Below, one piece after another: positions 26,532 to 36,204 of a stretch of DNA of 64,000 bases. The stretch comes from Cellulomonas cellasea (lineage in GTDB: Bacteria; Actinomycetota; Actinomycetes; Actinomycetales; Cellulomonadaceae): contig NZ_BJLR01000022.1 in the NCBI RefSeq assembly GCF_006538745.1, positions 62,001 through 126,000 of the forward strand. The letters are read 5' to 3'. The notes below the pieces were generated by a model. It was given only the letters and a program-made list of their open reading frames with translations. It did not search any database and had not been told where the DNA came from. A program made the position numbers and the translations under genes. The first letter of the stretch is position 1. Each line of letters starts with the position of its first letter.

Positions 26532-27085
26532 GCGCGACCACGGGGGGTGGGCGAGCAGTGAGCGACGACGCCACGACGCACAGCACACGCACGCGCCGGT
26601 CACGGGCCGACGGCGCACGACCGGACGCACCGCCGCCCGGGGCCGACGAGGACGTGCCGGGCGCACTCGAGGCGATGATCTGCTTCGACATCTACTCCGC
26701 GTCGCGCAACCTCACCTCGGTCTACCGGCCGCTGCTCGACGCGCTCGGCCTCACCTACCCGCAGTACCTCGTGATGCGCGTGCTGTGGTGCCAGGGCGAG
26801 CGCACCGTCCGCGAGCTCGTCGACGAGATCCAGCTCGACTACGGGACCCTCTCGCCCCTGCTCAAGCGGCTCGAGGCCGCCGGCCTGGTCGACCGCCGCC
26901 GCCGCGCCGACGACGAGCGCTCGGTCCTGGTCTCGCTCACCGCCAAGGGCGCCGAGCTGCAGGAGCGCAGCACGCAGGTGCCCGACGCGATCGGCGCGGC
27001 CCTCGACCTCACGCCCGAGGAGTCCGCGGACCTGCGCCGGCTGCTGCACAAGGTCAGCGCGAACACGCTGCGCGCCGCGCACTGA
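26528..27085 (+). CDS. ohrR: MarR family regulator, OhrR-like
   Basis: A 185-aa MarR-type winged-helix regulator. After a Pro/Arg-rich 45-residue N-terminus comes ICFDIYSASRNLTSVYRPLLDALGLTYPQYLVMRVLW, which matches the OhrR family including its single reactive Cys (C52 counted from GTG 26528). LDYGTLSPLLKRLEAAGLVDRRR is the recognition helix and wing. OhrR proteins repress organic-hydroperoxide resistance genes and release DNA when the Cys is oxidised. No ohr gene is next to it. The downstream DoxX gene or a distant ohr may be the target. GTG 26558 is an alternative start that would drop ten non-conserved residues. Confidence 0.82.
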   Translation: MSATTGGGRAVSDDATTHSTRTRRSRADGARPDAPPPGADEDVPGALEAMICFDIYSASRNLTSVYRPLLDALGLTYPQYLVMRVLWCQGERTVRELVDEIQLDYGTLSPLLKRLEAAGLVDRRRRADDERSVLVSLTAKGAELQERSTQVPDAIGAALDLTPEESADLRRLLHKVSANTLRAAH

Positions 27086-27280
27086 CCGCGGGCACCGGGG
27101 GCGGGGGCGCGAGCGCACCGGCGGGCGGGCTCTCCCCCGACCCTGACGGTCGCCGCCGCCTCACCGCGGCGCCTGCCCGCGTGAGTCGCGCAGGCCGCGA
27201 TCACGGGCGCGCCCGCAGTCGGCACGCGAGCAGTCGGCCACCTACCGTGGCCTGGCCACCCCGTCGACGAAGGGCCGGAC
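27086..27280 (+). other. intergenic region between ohrR and the DoxX gene
   Basis: 195 bp, strongly G/C-rich. TACCGT at 27243-27248 is a candidate -10 for the DoxX gene (about 33-nt leader). I see no OhrR-type AT-rich operator and no convincing hairpin. Confidence 0.4.
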
Positions 27281-27781
27281 ATGGCCGCGCACCCCGCCCG
27301 CACCCACGACGCTCACGGGGGCCCACCCGCCTGGGCCGCGCAGCCGGCGTCGACCCGCACGCGCCCCCGGACCGCGGGCCGCCTCGCGCTCGGGGCGTTC
27401 CTCGCGTTCGCCGGGATCAGCCATCTCACGACGGCCCGCGAGGAGTTCCGGGCCCAGGTGCCGACGTGGGTCCCGCTCGACCCGGACACCGTCGTCGTGG
27501 CGTCGGGCGTCGTCGAGGTCGCGCTCGGGGCGGCGCTGATCGCGGTCGGCGGCCGGCACCGGGCGGTGGTCGGGTGGGTCGTCGCCGCGTTCTTCGTCGC
27601 CATCTTCCCCGGCAACATCTCCCAGCTCGTGACGCGCACGGACGCGTTCGGCCTCGACTCCGACGCCGCGCGGGCGGTGCGGCTGCTCTTCCAGCCGCTG
27701 CTCGTGGTCTGGGCGCTGTGGTCGACGGGTGCGTGGCGTGCGTGGCGTGAGCACCGCGCGAAGGCGTCCGCCGCGCGCTGA
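27281..27781 (+). CDS. DoxX-like membrane protein
   Basis: A 166-aa protein with a disordered N-terminus (about 30 residues) and four membrane segments. LALGAFLAFAGISHL and FPGNISQLVTRTDAFGLDS fit the DoxX/DUF417-like group. Mycobacterial DoxX works with superoxide dismutase and a thiosulfate transferase in thiol-redox control, but other members are uncharacterised. Neighbouring an OhrR-like regulator, a redox role is plausible and unproven. ATG 27281 follows a TACCGT box by 32 nt. Confidence 0.75.
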   Translation: MAAHPARTHDAHGGPPAWAAQPASTRTRPRTAGRLALGAFLAFAGISHLTTAREEFRAQVPTWVPLDPDTVVVASGVVEVALGAALIAVGGRHRAVVGWVVAAFFVAIFPGNISQLVTRTDAFGLDSDAARAVRLLFQPLLVVWALWSTGAWRAWREHRAKASAAR

Positions 27782-27795
27782 CCGGATCGCCGTCT

Positions 27796-27817
27796 CCGGC
27801 GCCGGCGCCGGCGCCGG
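27796..27817. repeat. GGCGCC simple repeat, self-complementary
   Basis: A 22-bp perfect palindrome made of repeated CCGGCG units just after the DoxX gene. It may act as a terminator hairpin or simply be a replication-slippage tract. Confidence 0.45.
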
Positions 27818-27940
27818 CGGACACGACAACCGCCGGGGCCGTCGCACACGAGACCTGCCCGTGCCGGTGCACGCCGGACGCGCGCGTGCGACGGTGGGAC
27901 GGACCGGCCTGCACGGCGGACGACGACGCGAAGGACCCCC

Positions 27941-30064
27941 GTGGCGAACCGACTCGCAGCGAGCACGAGCCCCTACCTCCAGCAGCACCGCGACAACCCC
28001 GTCGACTGGTACGAGTGGGGCGACGAGGCGTTCGCGGAGGCGCGCCGGCGCGACGTGCCCCTGCTGATCTCCGTCGGGTACGCCGCGTGCCACTGGTGCC
28101 ACGTCATGGCCCACGAGTCCTTCGAGGACGAGGCGACGGCGCTGCTGATGAACCGAGGCTTCGTCGCCGTCAAGGTCGACCGCGAGGAGCGCCCCGACGT
28201 CGACGCCGTGTACATGTCGGCCACGCAGGCGATGACCGGCCAGGGCGGCTGGCCCATGACGGTCTTCGCGACGCCCGACGGCGAGCCGTTCTTCTGCGGC
28301 ACGTACTACCCGCCGCGCCCGGTGGGCGGCATGCCGTCGTTCCCGCAGGTGCTCCAGGCGATCGGGCAGGCGTGGACCGAGCAGCGCCACGACATCGAGC
28401 ACAACGCCACTGCGTTGCGCGACGCGCTCGCCTCCGCGACGCCCGCGGGCGCCGGGGTCCCGGCCGCGCTCGCGCACGAGACCCTCGAGGGGAGGACGGC
28501 GACGGCGCTCGACGCGCTGGCGACCCAGTACGACGCGCGGTCCGGCGGCTTCGGCGGCGCACCGAAGTTCCCGCCGTCGATGGTGCTCGAGTGGCTCCTG
28601 CGCCGGCACGCCCGCACGGGCGACGAGCGTGCTCTCGCGATGGCCGAGGGCACCCTCGAGGCGATGGCGCGTGGCGGCATGGCGGACCAGCTCGGCGGCG
28701 GCTTCGCGCGGTACTCGGTCGACGCGACGTGGACGGTGCCGCACTTCGAGAAGATGCTCGACGACAACGCCGAGCTGCTGCGCGTCTACGCGCACTGGTG
28801 GCGCGCGACGGGCTCGGAGCTCGCGCGGCGGGTCGTCGAGGGCGCCGCCGGGTGGCTGCTGCGCGAGATGCGCACGCCCGAGGGCGGGTTCGCGGCGTCG
28901 CTCGACGCGGACACCCAGGGCGTCGAGGGTCTGACGTACGTGTGGACGCCGCAGGACCTCGTCGACGTCCTCGGGGCGGAGGACGGCGCGTGGGCCGCGG
29001 AGCTGTTCGGCGTCACGCCGGAGGGCACGTTCGAGCACGGGACGTCGGTCCTCGAGCTGCGCACCGACCCCGCGCCGGGCGAGCGCGGCCGGTTCGACGA
29101 CGTGCGCGCGCGTCTCCTCGAGGCCCGGGACCAGCGCCCGCAGCCCGGTCGGGACGACAAGGTCGTCGCGGCGTGGAACGGGCTCGCGATCGCGGGCCTC
29201 GCCGACGCCGGTGCGCTGCTCGACCGGCCCGAGTGGGTCGACGCCGCGACGCGCGCCGCCGAGCTGCTGTGGTCGCTGCACGTCCGCGAGGGCGCGACCG
29301 GCCCGCGCCTGGCCCGCACGTCGCGCGACGGCGTCGTCGGCCGCTCCCCCGGTGTGCTCGCCGACTACGCCGACGTCGCCGAGGGCTACCTCACGCTGTT
29401 CTCCGCGACCGGCGACCCGGTCTGGTTCGAGCGTGCCGGCGCACTGCTCGGGACGGTGCTCGCGCACTTCCGGGACGACGCGGGCAGCTTCTGGGACACC
29501 GCCGACGACGAGACCGACGCCGTGCTGGCGCGGCTGCAGCGTCCGCAGGAGATCGCGGACGGCCCGTCACCGTCGGGACCGTCGGCCGCGGCCGGCGCGC
29601 TCCTGACCTATGCCGCGCTGAGCGGCTCCGCCGAGCACCGCGAGGCCGCCGAGCACGCGCTCGACCGTCCGCTGGCCGTCTCCGGACGCTTCCCGCGCGC
29701 GACGGGCTGGCCGCTCGCGCTCGCCGAGGCGGTGCTCGACGGCCCGCGCGAGGTCGCCGTCGTCGGGCACCCGGACGACCCGGCGACACATGCGCTCGTC
29801 ACGGCGGCCCGCGCGGGGCTCGCACCGGGGGCGATCGTGGCCGTGGGCGGCGGCGACTCCGCCTTCCCAGCGCAGGCTGGGACGCCGGGGTCGCCTGAGG
29901 GGGACGATGCGGCCGCGGCGGGCGAGCACACCGTCCCGTTGCTGCGCGACCGCACCCTGCGGGACGGGCGCCCCACGGCGTACGTGTGCCGCGGCTTCGT
30001 GTGCGACCTGCCGGTCACCGACGCCGAGGCGCTGCGCCGCTCGCTGGGCGCGCGACCCGCCTGA
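27941..30064 (+). CDS. DUF255 thioredoxin-domain protein (YyaL/SPATA20 family)
   Basis: A 707-aa protein. The N-terminal about 165 residues are a DUF255 thioredoxin-like domain: [22 protein letters not shown], then CHWCHVM (C-x2-C redox motif) and [24 protein letters not shown]. The rest is an (alpha/alpha)6-barrel-like region with [41 protein letters not shown] and [13 protein letters not shown], typical of the family. The cellular function is not established. GTG 27941 starts the conserved N-terminus directly. The gene converges on smpB with only a weak hairpin between. Confidence 0.9.
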   Translation: MANRLAASTSPYLQQHRDNPVDWYEWGDEAFAEARRRDVPLLISVGYAACHWCHVMAHESFEDEATALLMNRGFVAVKVDREERPDVDAVYMSATQAMTGQGGWPMTVFATPDGEPFFCGTYYPPRPVGGMPSFPQVLQAIGQAWTEQRHDIEHNATALRDALASATPAGAGVPAALAHETLEGRTATALDALATQYDARSGGFGGAPKFPPSMVLEWLLRRHARTGDERALAMAEGTLEAMARGGMADQLGGGFARYSVDATWTVPHFEKMLDDNAELLRVYAHWWRATGSELARRVVEGAAGWLLREMRTPEGGFAASLDADTQGVEGLTYVWTPQDLVDVLGAEDGAWAAELFGVTPEGTFEHGTSVLELRTDPAPGERGRFDDVRARLLEARDQRPQPGRDDKVVAAWNGLAIAGLADAGALLDRPEWVDAATRAAELLWSLHVREGATGPRLARTSRDGVVGRSPGVLADYADVAEGYLTLFSATGDPVWFERAGALLGTVLAHFRDDAGSFWDTADDETDAVLARLQRPQEIADGPSPSGPSAAAGALLTYAALSGSAEHREAAEHALDRPLAVSGRFPRATGWPLALAEAVLDGPREVAVVGHPDDPATHALVTAARAGLAPGAIVAVGGGDSAFPAQAGTPGSPEGDDAAAAGEHTVPLLRDRTLRDGRPTAYVCRGFVCDLPVTDAEALRRSLGARPA

Positions 30065-30065
30065 G

Positions 30066-30085
30066 CGGGGTTGGAGCCGACCCCG
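30066..30085. terminator. weak hairpin between the DUF255 gene and smpB
   Basis: CGGGGT (30066-30071) and ACCCCG (30080-30085) pair across an 8-nt loop between two convergent genes. Confidence 0.3.
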
Positions 30086-30188
30086 GCGGGAGGCGTGGCG
30101 GGCGAGCGAGCGCCTGCGCCCGACGGCTGCCGCCGGGCGCGTCCCCGCGGGCCAGACCGTCCTGCGCCCGGGCGTCGCCCCGGCCGAC

Positions 30189-30659
30189 TCAGCGGTCGCG
30201 CTTCTCCCGCACCGCGCGCTGGGCCTCGAGGTTGTCCTGCCGCTCGCGCAGCGCCTGGCGCTTGTCGTACTCCTTCTTGCCGCGCGCGAGCGCGATCTCG
30301 ACCTTCGCGCGCCCGTCGAGGAAGTACAGCGCGAGCGGGACGATCGTCTGGCCCTTCTCGCGCGTCTTCGACGAGAGCCGGTCGATCTCGGTGCGGTGCA
30401 GCAGGAGCTTGCGCTTGCGCCGCGGCGCGTGGTTGGTCCACGTGCCCTGCGTGTACTCGGGGATGTGCACGCCCTCGAGCCACGCCTCGCCGTCGGTGAT
30501 CTCGCACCAGCCGTCGATCAGCGAGGCGCGCCCGGCGCGCAGCGCCTTGACCTCGGTCCCGCTGAGCACGAGCCCCGCCTCGAAGACGTCCTCGATCAGG
30601 TAGTCGTGGCGCGCCTTCTTGTTGGACGCGACGAGCTTGCGCCCCGTGTCCTTCGCCAT
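30189..30659 (-). CDS. smpB: SsrA-binding protein SmpB
   Basis: A 156-aa protein that binds tmRNA and places it in stalled ribosomes. Blocks: [36 protein letters not shown], the W[15 protein letters not shown] segment and a basic C-terminal tail ([11 protein letters not shown]). ATG 30659 is chosen over a GTG seven codons upstream because it gives the canonical MAKDTGRK start with AGAGGG 8 nt upstream. A TAGGCT box at 30708-30713 could be its own promoter. It lies at the end of the prfB-ftsE-ftsX-M23 cluster. The tmRNA gene is separate, at 17.1 kb. Confidence 0.97.
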   Translation of the reverse strand: MAKDTGRKLVASNKKARHDYLIEDVFEAGLVLSGTEVKALRAGRASLIDGWCEITDGEAWLEGVHIPEYTQGTWTNHAPRRKRKLLLHRTEIDRLSSKTREKGQTIVPLALYFLDGRAKVEIALARGKKEYDKRQALRERQDNLEAQRAVREKRDR

Positions 30660-30801
30660 GACGGCAACCCTCTCGCTCACGGACGTCGGCGGATTCGCCG
30701 GTCGTCGAGCCTACCCCGCGAGCCGGGATCCGCCCGCAGGGATTACCGCGACCACCCGGGCGCGCCGGCCGACCGACGAGCCCGCCGGACGCCCGCCGGC
30801 G

Positions 30802-32178
30802 TCACATGCCGAGCAGCGGCCGCGGATTCGTGGTGCCGCCGTCGACGTACACCTCGAAGTGCAGGTGGCACGCGGCGGACGTGCCGGTGTTGCCCGCGTA
30901 CCCGATGAGGTCGCCCGCGCCGACCTGGTCCCCGGCGCCGACGACGAAGCGGGTCATGTGGTTGTAGCTCGACATGAGCGAGTTCCCGTTGACGAGCCCG
31001 TGGTCGATCATCACCTGGTTGCCGAAGCCGAACCGGTACTGCGCCCACTGCACGGTCCCGGCGCGGCCCGCGTACAGCGGGGTGCCGCAGTAGGTCCGCA
31101 GGTCGATGCCGGCGTGCAGGCGCACGTAGCCGAGCGTCGGGTGCAGGCGCATACCGTAGTCGGACGTCACGTACGCGGGGTTGATGGACGTCGGGTTGCT
31201 GAACAGCCCGCGGCCGACCGGGCCGGCCTGCGCGGGCGGCGCCGCGGGGGCGGGCTTCCCGGCGGCCTTCGCGGCGGCGGCTGCTGCCTCGGCGGCGGCC
31301 TTCGCGGCGGCTTTCTGCTGCGCGGCGATGCTCGCGAGCTCGGCGGAGATCGCCGCGGCCTCGGCGTCCATCCGCTGCTGCTCGGCCTGCGCGGCCGCCT
31401 TCTGCGACTCGATGGTCGCCTTCTTGGCGGCCTGCTGGACGATGAGCTGCTCGACCTCGGCCTTGCGCGCCGCGGCCTCGTCCCGCGCGGCGTCGGCCTC
31501 GACGACCTTCTGGTCGGCCTCGGCCTTGAGCTCGGTGATGCGGGTGCGCACGGCCGTGAGGCGGGCCTGGCTGTTGCGGTTCTGCGCCTCGATGGCGCGC
31601 AGCTCGTCGAGCGCCTGCGTCTGGGTGCGCAGCGCCGTCGTCACGAGCCCGTACTGCGCGATGAAGTCCTCGGTGCTCTCCGCGTCGAGCACGATGTCCA
31701 TGCTCGACGTGCCGGTGCCGCCCTTGTACGCCTCGCGGGCCATCTGGCCGATCGCGACGCGGATCTTCTGCCCGCGCTCGGTGTCGGCCGCCATCGTCGT
31801 GCCGATCGTGGCCTCCTGCTCCTCGGCGTCGACGAGCCGGGCCGCGATGAGCTCGGCCTCGCGCTCGGTGCGCTGGAGCGTCTCCTCGGCGGTCGCGAGC
31901 TCGGCCTGCGCGACGGGCAGGCGCTGCTCGACGACCTGCAGGTCGAGCACGGCCTGCGCGAGCTCGGCGTTGATGCCCTCGAGGGACGCGGCGACGCGCT
32001 CGCGGGCGGCCTTGTTCTCGGCGGCCTTCTGCTCGGCGGCGCGGCGCTGGTCGGAGAGCGGGTCGGCGAACGCGGAGCCGTGCACGGCGGCGAGCACCCC
32101 GAGCAGGCCGGCGACACCGGCGGCGACCACGCGGGTCGCGAACCGGCGCCGGTGGCGGGCGTGCTGCAGCTCTGTCAT
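30802..32178 (-). CDS. M23 (LytM) peptidase with coiled coil, FtsEX partner
   Basis: A 458-aa exported cell-wall hydrolase. A signal sequence (about residues 12-38, ending AFA) is followed by about 270 residues of coiled coil rich in Ala, Glu, Gln and Arg, with a short non-coil hinge near residue 150 (GGTGTSSMDIVLDAEST). An Ala/Pro linker leads to the C-terminal LytM domain with zinc/catalytic motifs HAGIDL and HLHFEV. The layout matches EnvC and the coiled-coil peptidases activated by FtsEX, including the mycobacterial RipC arrangement. Its start is 1 nt from the ftsX stop, so it is almost certainly the FtsEX-controlled peptidoglycan hydrolase of septation. Confidence 0.9.
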   Translation of the reverse strand: MTELQHARHRRRFATRVVAAGVAGLLGVLAAVHGSAFADPLSDQRRAAEQKAAENKAARERVAASLEGINAELAQAVLDLQVVEQRLPVAQAELATAEETLQRTEREAELIAARLVDAEEQEATIGTTMAADTERGQKIRVAIGQMAREAYKGGTGTSSMDIVLDAESTEDFIAQYGLVTTALRTQTQALDELRAIEAQNRNSQARLTAVRTRITELKAEADQKVVEADAARDEAAARKAEVEQLIVQQAAKKATIESQKAAAQAEQQRMDAEAAAISAELASIAAQQKAAAKAAAEAAAAAAKAAGKPAPAAPPAQAGPVGRGLFSNPTSINPAYVTSDYGMRLHPTLGYVRLHAGIDLRTYCGTPLYAGRAGTVQWAQYRFGFGNQVMIDHGLVNGNSLMSSYNHMTRFVVGAGDQVGAGDLIGYAGNTGTSAACHLHFEVYVDGGTTNPRPLLGM

Positions 32179-32179
32179 G

Positions 32180-33094
32180 TCACACCCTCGTGTAGCGGCT
32201 GAGCGTCACGACGGACGAGATCGCGGCGAGACCGATCGCGATCGCGACGAGGAACGGGGTCACGAACCACACGTCCGCCGTCGAGACGTACGGGATCCAC
32301 TCGACCGACGCACCGAGCCAGTCCGTCACCAGATACTTCACGCCCACCCACAGCCCTGCCACCGCAAGCGCGGCGCCGATGGTCGCGGCGATGGCGCCCT
32401 CGAGCATGAACGGGAGCTGGATGAACAGGTTCGAGGCGCCGACGAGGCGCATGATCCCCGTCTCGCGGCGACGGCTCATCGCCGAGAGCCGGATGGTCGT
32501 GGTGATGAGCAGCACGGCCGCGAGCAGCATGACAGCGGCGAGGCCGGCCGAGAGCAGCGTCGCCCGGTTCAGCACCAGGAACAGCTTGTCGAACAGCGCG
32601 CGCTGGTCCTGGACCTCCTCGACGCCCTGCCGGCCGGTCAGCACGTCCGCGACGACCTGGTACTTCTCCGGGTCCGCGAGCTTGATCCGGTAGGAGGTGT
32701 TCATGTCGTCGACGGTCGTCTCCGCCGCCCACCACTGGTCCGAGAACTGCTTCTCGAACGCCGCGAACGCCTCCTCCTTCGACTCGAAGTAGATCTTCTC
32801 GACGTACGGGTCGATGTCCGGGGAGTCGAGCGCCTCCTGGATCGCGGCCTTCTGCTCCTCGGTGACCTCGCCCGCGGCGCACGTCGGCTCCGGCGAGTCA
32901 CGGGGGCACAGGAAGACCGACACCTCGACCTTGTCGTACCAGTCGCCCTTCATCGCGTTGATCTGCAGCTGCAGGAGCGCGGCGGCGCCGACGAACGTCA
33001 GCGACACGAACGTCACGAGGACGACCGAGATGGACATCGACAGGTTCCGGCGCAGGCCGATGCCGATCTCGGAGAGGATGAACTGCAGTCTCAC
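32180..33094 (-). CDS. ftsX: cell division protein FtsX
   Basis: A 304-aa membrane protein with the FtsX topology: N-terminal cytoplasmic amphipathic segment, TM1 (about residues 22-45), a roughly 120-residue extracellular loop with a Cys pair (VFLCPRD...TCAAGE), then three C-terminal TM helices. The loop contacts the peptidoglycan hydrolase and transmits ATP-driven motion of FtsE. It is 12 nt downstream of ftsE and 1 nt upstream of the M23 peptidase, forming the division-hydrolase module. RETGIMRLVGAS is the conserved cytoplasmic coupling motif of the FtsX/MacB fold. Confidence 0.97.
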   Translation of the reverse strand: MRLQFILSEIGIGLRRNLSMSISVVLVTFVSLTFVGAAALLQLQINAMKGDWYDKVEVSVFLCPRDSPEPTCAAGEVTEEQKAAIQEALDSPDIDPYVEKIYFESKEEAFAAFEKQFSDQWWAAETTVDDMNTSYRIKLADPEKYQVVADVLTGRQGVEEVQDQRALFDKLFLVLNRATLLSAGLAAVMLLAAVLLITTTIRLSAMSRRRETGIMRLVGASNLFIQLPFMLEGAIAATIGAALAVAGLWVGVKYLVTDWLGASVEWIPYVSTADVWFVTPFLVAIAIGLAAISSVVTLSRYTRV

Positions 33095-33106
33095 GGGGGT
33101 GCCCTC

Positions 33107-33796
33107 TCAGCGCGCCGAGCCGTACACACCGCGCGACTGGTCACGGACCAGCTCGCCGGAGGACAGCTCGATCACGCGCTTGCGCATCTGGTCGACGATC
33201 TCGTCGTCGTGCGTCGCCATGACCACGGTCGTGCCGGTCCGGTTGATCCGGTCGAGCAGCCGCATGATCCCGAGCGACGTGGTCGGGTCGAGGTTCCCCG
33301 TCGGCTCGTCGGCCAGCAGGATCGACGGCCGGTTGACGAACGCGCGGGCGATCGCGACGCGCTGCTGCTCACCGCCCGAGAGCTCGTGCGGGCGGCGCTT
33401 CTCCTTGCCCGCGAGGCCGACCATCTCGAGCGTGTCGGGGACCGTCGTGAGGATGTGGTGGCGCGGCTTGCCGATCACCTGGAGCGCGAACGCGACGTTC
33501 TCGAAGACCGTCTTGTTGGGCAGCAGGCGGAAGTCCTGGAACACCGCACCGATCTGGCGGCGCAGGTGTGGGACCTTCCACGACGAGAGCGTCGTGAGGT
33601 CCTTGCCGGCGACGAAGACCTTGCCGGCGGACGGGCGCTCCTCGCGCAGCACGAGCCGCAGGAAGGTCGACTTGCCCGACCCGGAGGCCCCGACGAGGAA
33701 GACGAACTCCCCGCGCTCGACCTCGAGGTCGACCGCGTCGAGGGCAGGCCTCGCGCCGCGCGCGTAGACCTTGGTGACGTTCTCGAATCGGATCAC
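33107..33796 (-). CDS. ftsE: cell division ATP-binding protein FtsE
   Basis: A 229-aa ABC ATPase. Walker [11 protein letters not shown]-loop VFQDFRLLP, signature [14 protein letters not shown], Walker [13 protein letters not shown] and H-loop MATHD are all intact. It pairs with FtsX at the septum. It begins with GTG 33796 ([11 protein letters not shown]). A TACGGT box on the minus strand (33850-33855) about 54 nt upstream is a candidate promoter. Three 10-bp repeats containing GGTACGT lie further upstream in the gap after prfB. Confidence 0.97.
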   Translation of the reverse strand: MIRFENVTKVYARGARPALDAVDLEVERGEFVFLVGASGSGKSTFLRLVLREERPSAGKVFVAGKDLTTLSSWKVPHLRRQIGAVFQDFRLLPNKTVFENVAFALQVIGKPRHHILTTVPDTLEMVGLAGKEKRRPHELSGGEQQRVAIARAFVNRPSILLADEPTGNLDPTTSLGIMRLLDRINRTGTTVVMATHDDEIVDQMRKRVIELSSGELVRDQSRGVYGSAR

Positions 33797-34068
33797 GGCT
33801 CGGGGCCAGTCTCGGGGGCAGGGATGGGGTGCGTGCTCTGGCCTCGTCCACCGTAGGCAGGCCCGGCGGCCGTTCGGCCCCAGACACGCCGCCGCCCCGG
33901 TGCCCCATCGAGCGCACCGGGGAACGTCACCCGGCGCGCGCGCCCGGTACGTCCCGGTACGTGCAGGTACGTCACAGCGATGAGCCCATCCCCCTGTTCG
34001 TGCTCCCCTGCCCGGTCGAGGTCGTCCCTCTTGTCGACCGGCGCACGCCCGTTCTGAGCAGTTCGCCC
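33797..34068 (-). other. prfB-ftsE intergenic region with promoter and triple repeat
   Basis: 272 bp. TACGGT (33850-33855, minus) is a candidate ftsE -10 box. Three consecutive 10-bp units, CCCGGTACGT, CCCGGTACGT and GCAGGTACGT, occupy 33943-33972. No coding potential is seen. Confidence 0.5.
33943..33972. repeat. three tandem 10-bp GGTACGT repeats
   Basis: Units of exactly 10 bp, one helical turn, sharing GGTACGT (two identical, one with GCA for CCC). Same-face spacing is what a cooperatively binding regulator would need. Confidence 0.6.
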
Positions 34069-35184
34069 CTACGCGTCGGGCTGCTGCCCCCGGCGCCAGC
34101 GGATGCCGGCCTCGAGGAACCCGTCGATGTCGCCGTCGAACACCGCGGAGGTGTTGCCGACCTCGTACTCCGTCCGCAGGTCCTTGACCATCTGGTACGG
34201 GTGCAGCACGTAGGAGCGCATCTGCTCGCCCCAGCTCGCCTTGATGTCGCCGGCGAGGGCCTTCTTCGCGGCGTTCTCCTCGGCCTGGCGCACCAGGAGG
34301 AGGCGCGACTGCAGGACGCGCAGCGCGGCGGCGCGGTTCTGGATCTGCGACTTCTCGTTCTGCATGGACACGACGATTCCGGTGGGGATGTGCGTCATGC
34401 GGACCGCCGAGTCGGTGGTGTTGACGGACTGACCGCCCGGGCCCGACGAGCGGAACACGTCGACCTTGATCTCCGCCTCGGGGATCTCGACCGAGTCGGT
34501 CTGCTCGATGAGCGGGATGACCTCGACGGCCGCGAAGGACGTCTGGCGGCGGCCCTGGTTGTCGAACGGCGAGATGCGCACGAGGCGGTGCGTGCCGGCC
34601 TCGACGGACAGGTGCCCGAACGCGTACGGCACCTTCACCTCGAACGTCGCGGACTTGAGGCCCGCCTCCTCGGCGTACGACGTGTCGAGCACCGTCGTCG
34701 GGTAGCTGTGGCGCTCGGCCCAGCGCAGGTACATGCGCATGAGCATCTCGGCGAAGTCGGCGGCGTCGACGCCACCGGCCCCGGCGCGGATCGTGACGAC
34801 GGCCTCACGCTGGTCGTACTCCCCCGCGAGCAGCGTGCGGACCTCGAGCTCCCCGAGGTCCTTGCGGATCCCGAGCAGCTCGGCCTCGGCCTCGGCGAGG
34901 GTGTCGGCGTCGCCGCCGTCCTCGGTCGCCATCTCGACGAGCGTCTCGAGGTCGTTGATGCGCCCGCGCAGCTTCTGCACGCGGTCGAGCTCGGCCTGCG
35001 CGACCGACAGCGCGGACGTGACCTTCTGCGCGGCGTCCGGGTCGTCCCACAGGTCCGGGGCCGACGCCTTCTCGGACAGGTCGGCGATCTTGGCCCGCAG
35101 CGCCGTCGGGTCGCTCACGGCCTGGATGGAGTCGAGCGTCGTACGCAGGTCGCGGAGCTCAGCGGGGAAGTCGGTGGTGGCCAC
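34069..35184 (-). CDS. prfB: peptide chain release factor 2
   Basis: A 371-aa class I release factor that terminates at UGA and UAA. The codon-recognition tripeptide SPF is present in [14 protein letters not shown], and the catalytic GGQ in [25 protein letters not shown]. The N-terminal helical domain (residues about 1-110) and the acidic linker are normal. The frame is uninterrupted near codon 25, so the autoregulatory +1 frameshift of many RF2 genes is absent. GTG 35184 is supported by TAACCT 8 nt upstream. It heads the prfB-ftsE-ftsX order typical of actinobacteria. Confidence 0.97.
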   Translation of the reverse strand: MATTDFPAELRDLRTTLDSIQAVSDPTALRAKIADLSEKASAPDLWDDPDAAQKVTSALSVAQAELDRVQKLRGRINDLETLVEMATEDGGDADTLAEAEAELLGIRKDLGELEVRTLLAGEYDQREAVVTIRAGAGGVDAADFAEMLMRMYLRWAERHSYPTTVLDTSYAEEAGLKSATFEVKVPYAFGHLSVEAGTHRLVRISPFDNQGRRQTSFAAVEVIPLIEQTDSVEIPEAEIKVDVFRSSGPGGQSVNTTDSAVRMTHIPTGIVVSMQNEKSQIQNRAAALRVLQSRLLLVRQAEENAAKKALAGDIKASWGEQMRSYVLHPYQMVKDLRTEYEVGNTSAVFDGDIDGFLEAGIRWRRGQQPDA

Positions 35185-35192
35185 GGGTGTCG

Positions 35193-35198
35193 AGGTTA
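35193..35198 (-). promoter_or_regulatory. -10 box, leaderless, for prfB
   Basis: TAACCT on the minus strand, 8 nt before GTG 35184. Confidence 0.45.
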
Positions 35199-35236
35199 CC
35201 CGCTCGGTGCGCACGGACCACGCGCGGGGCACGCAC

Positions 35237-35728
35237 TCACCACGCGCGCGCGATCGACTCGGCCTCGAGCACGATGCCGTCGGACCACGGGGCCGTGACC
35301 CAGCTGACGAGCGCGGGGCGCACCAGGGCGCGGAGCCGGACCTGCGCCGACCGGCCGTCGACGGCCGTCGCGTCGACGAGCTCGAGGCGCACGAACCGGT
35401 CGCTGATCTCGGGGTTCTCCGCGAGGTAGCCCCGGGCCGCGCCCTCGACCGCCCGGTCGGTCAGCAGGATCTGCCCGCCCGACGTCGTCCCGCCCGGGCC
35501 GCTCGGCTGGAAGTAGGCACCCGTCGAGAGCGCGTCGGCCGCCTCGAGGGCGGTCGCGTCGGCGGTCGCGAGCAGCCGCTTGCGGTCGAGGTGCACCCCG
35601 GTCGCCGAGACGACGACGGTGACCAGGAGCAGCGCGACGACGACCAGCCCGAGCGTGAGGACCGTCGTCTGCCCGTCGTCGGCACCGGCCCGCCCGAGCC
35701 ACGACCTCCGCCGCGCCCGGGCCGTCAC
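35237..35728 (-). CDS. TadG-like pilus assembly protein
   Basis: A 163-aa protein. [38 protein letters not shown] is the Tad/TadE-G N-terminal helix (D-G-Q-T motif, then a membrane segment and D/R-rich exit). [14 protein letters not shown] follows as in Flp-pilus minor components. The extracellular part is about 100 residues. It is the last gene of the Tad operon, with GTG 35728 overlapping the stop of the preceding TadE-like gene. It probably acts as a minor pseudopilin-like subunit. Confidence 0.8.
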   Translation of the reverse strand: MTARARRRSWLGRAGADDGQTTVLTLGLVVVALLLVTVVVSATGVHLDRKRLLATADATALEAADALSTGAYFQPSGPGGTTSGGQILLTDRAVEGAARGYLAENPEISDRFVRLELVDATAVDGRSAQVRLRALVRPALVSWVTAPWSDGIVLEAESIARAW

Positions 35729-36204
35729 GACGACGCCCGGAACGTGTCGACGGCGGCGACGTGGTGCCCGACGACCGGGACGGACAGCGGGACGACGGAC
35801 TGCACGAACGGCGGGACGAACGGCAGCGCCACGTCCACGGCGACGGACGTTGCGACGTCGCTGCCCGGCGCGAGGCACGGGCGGCTCGAGCAGCTGAGGG
35901 TCAGCGCCGCGGCGGGCTCGACCTCGTCGAACCCCTGGTCGCGCAGCGCGAGGCCGACGGACGCGAGCGCGCGCTGCTGCCCGAGCGACGCGTCGGCCGC
36001 CCGGACGTAGCTGCGGGCGGCCTCGCGCGCCGCACCCTCGGCGGCGAACGTCGCGGCCTGCACGCGGCCCAGCACGAGCACGAGGTAGAGCACGGGCAGG
36101 AGCAGCACGAGCGTCAGCGCCAGGAACTCGACGACGGCGCTGCCCTCGTCGGACGACGCCGGTGCGGCTGCGTCCGCCGGCACGCCCGCGGCTCCGCGGC
36201 TCAC
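35725..36204 (-). CDS. TadE-like minor pilin
   Basis: A 159-aa protein with DEGSAVVEFLALTLVLLLPVLYLVLVLGRVQAATFAAEGAAREAAR, the TadE signature (G-S-A-V-V-E-F hydrophobic helix followed by an amphipathic region). Two Cys (LSCSSRPC) may form a disulfide in the extracellular part. Start GTG 36204 overlaps the preceding gene's stop by 4 bp, and its stop overlaps the TadG-like start. It is expected to be a Flp-pilus minor component. Confidence 0.85.
   Translation of the reverse strand: MSRGAAGVPADAAAPASSDEGSAVVEFLALTLVLLLPVLYLVLVLGRVQAATFAAEGAAREAARSYVRAADASLGQQRALASVGLALRDQGFDEVEPAAALTLSCSSRPCLAPGSDVATSVAVDVALPFVPPFVQSVVPLSVPVVGHHVAAVDTFRASS

Noticed and set aside
34069-35184. Possible programmed +1 frameshift in prfB
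   Set aside because: The frame is continuous from the start through the region near codon 25, with no in-frame UGA or slippery site.
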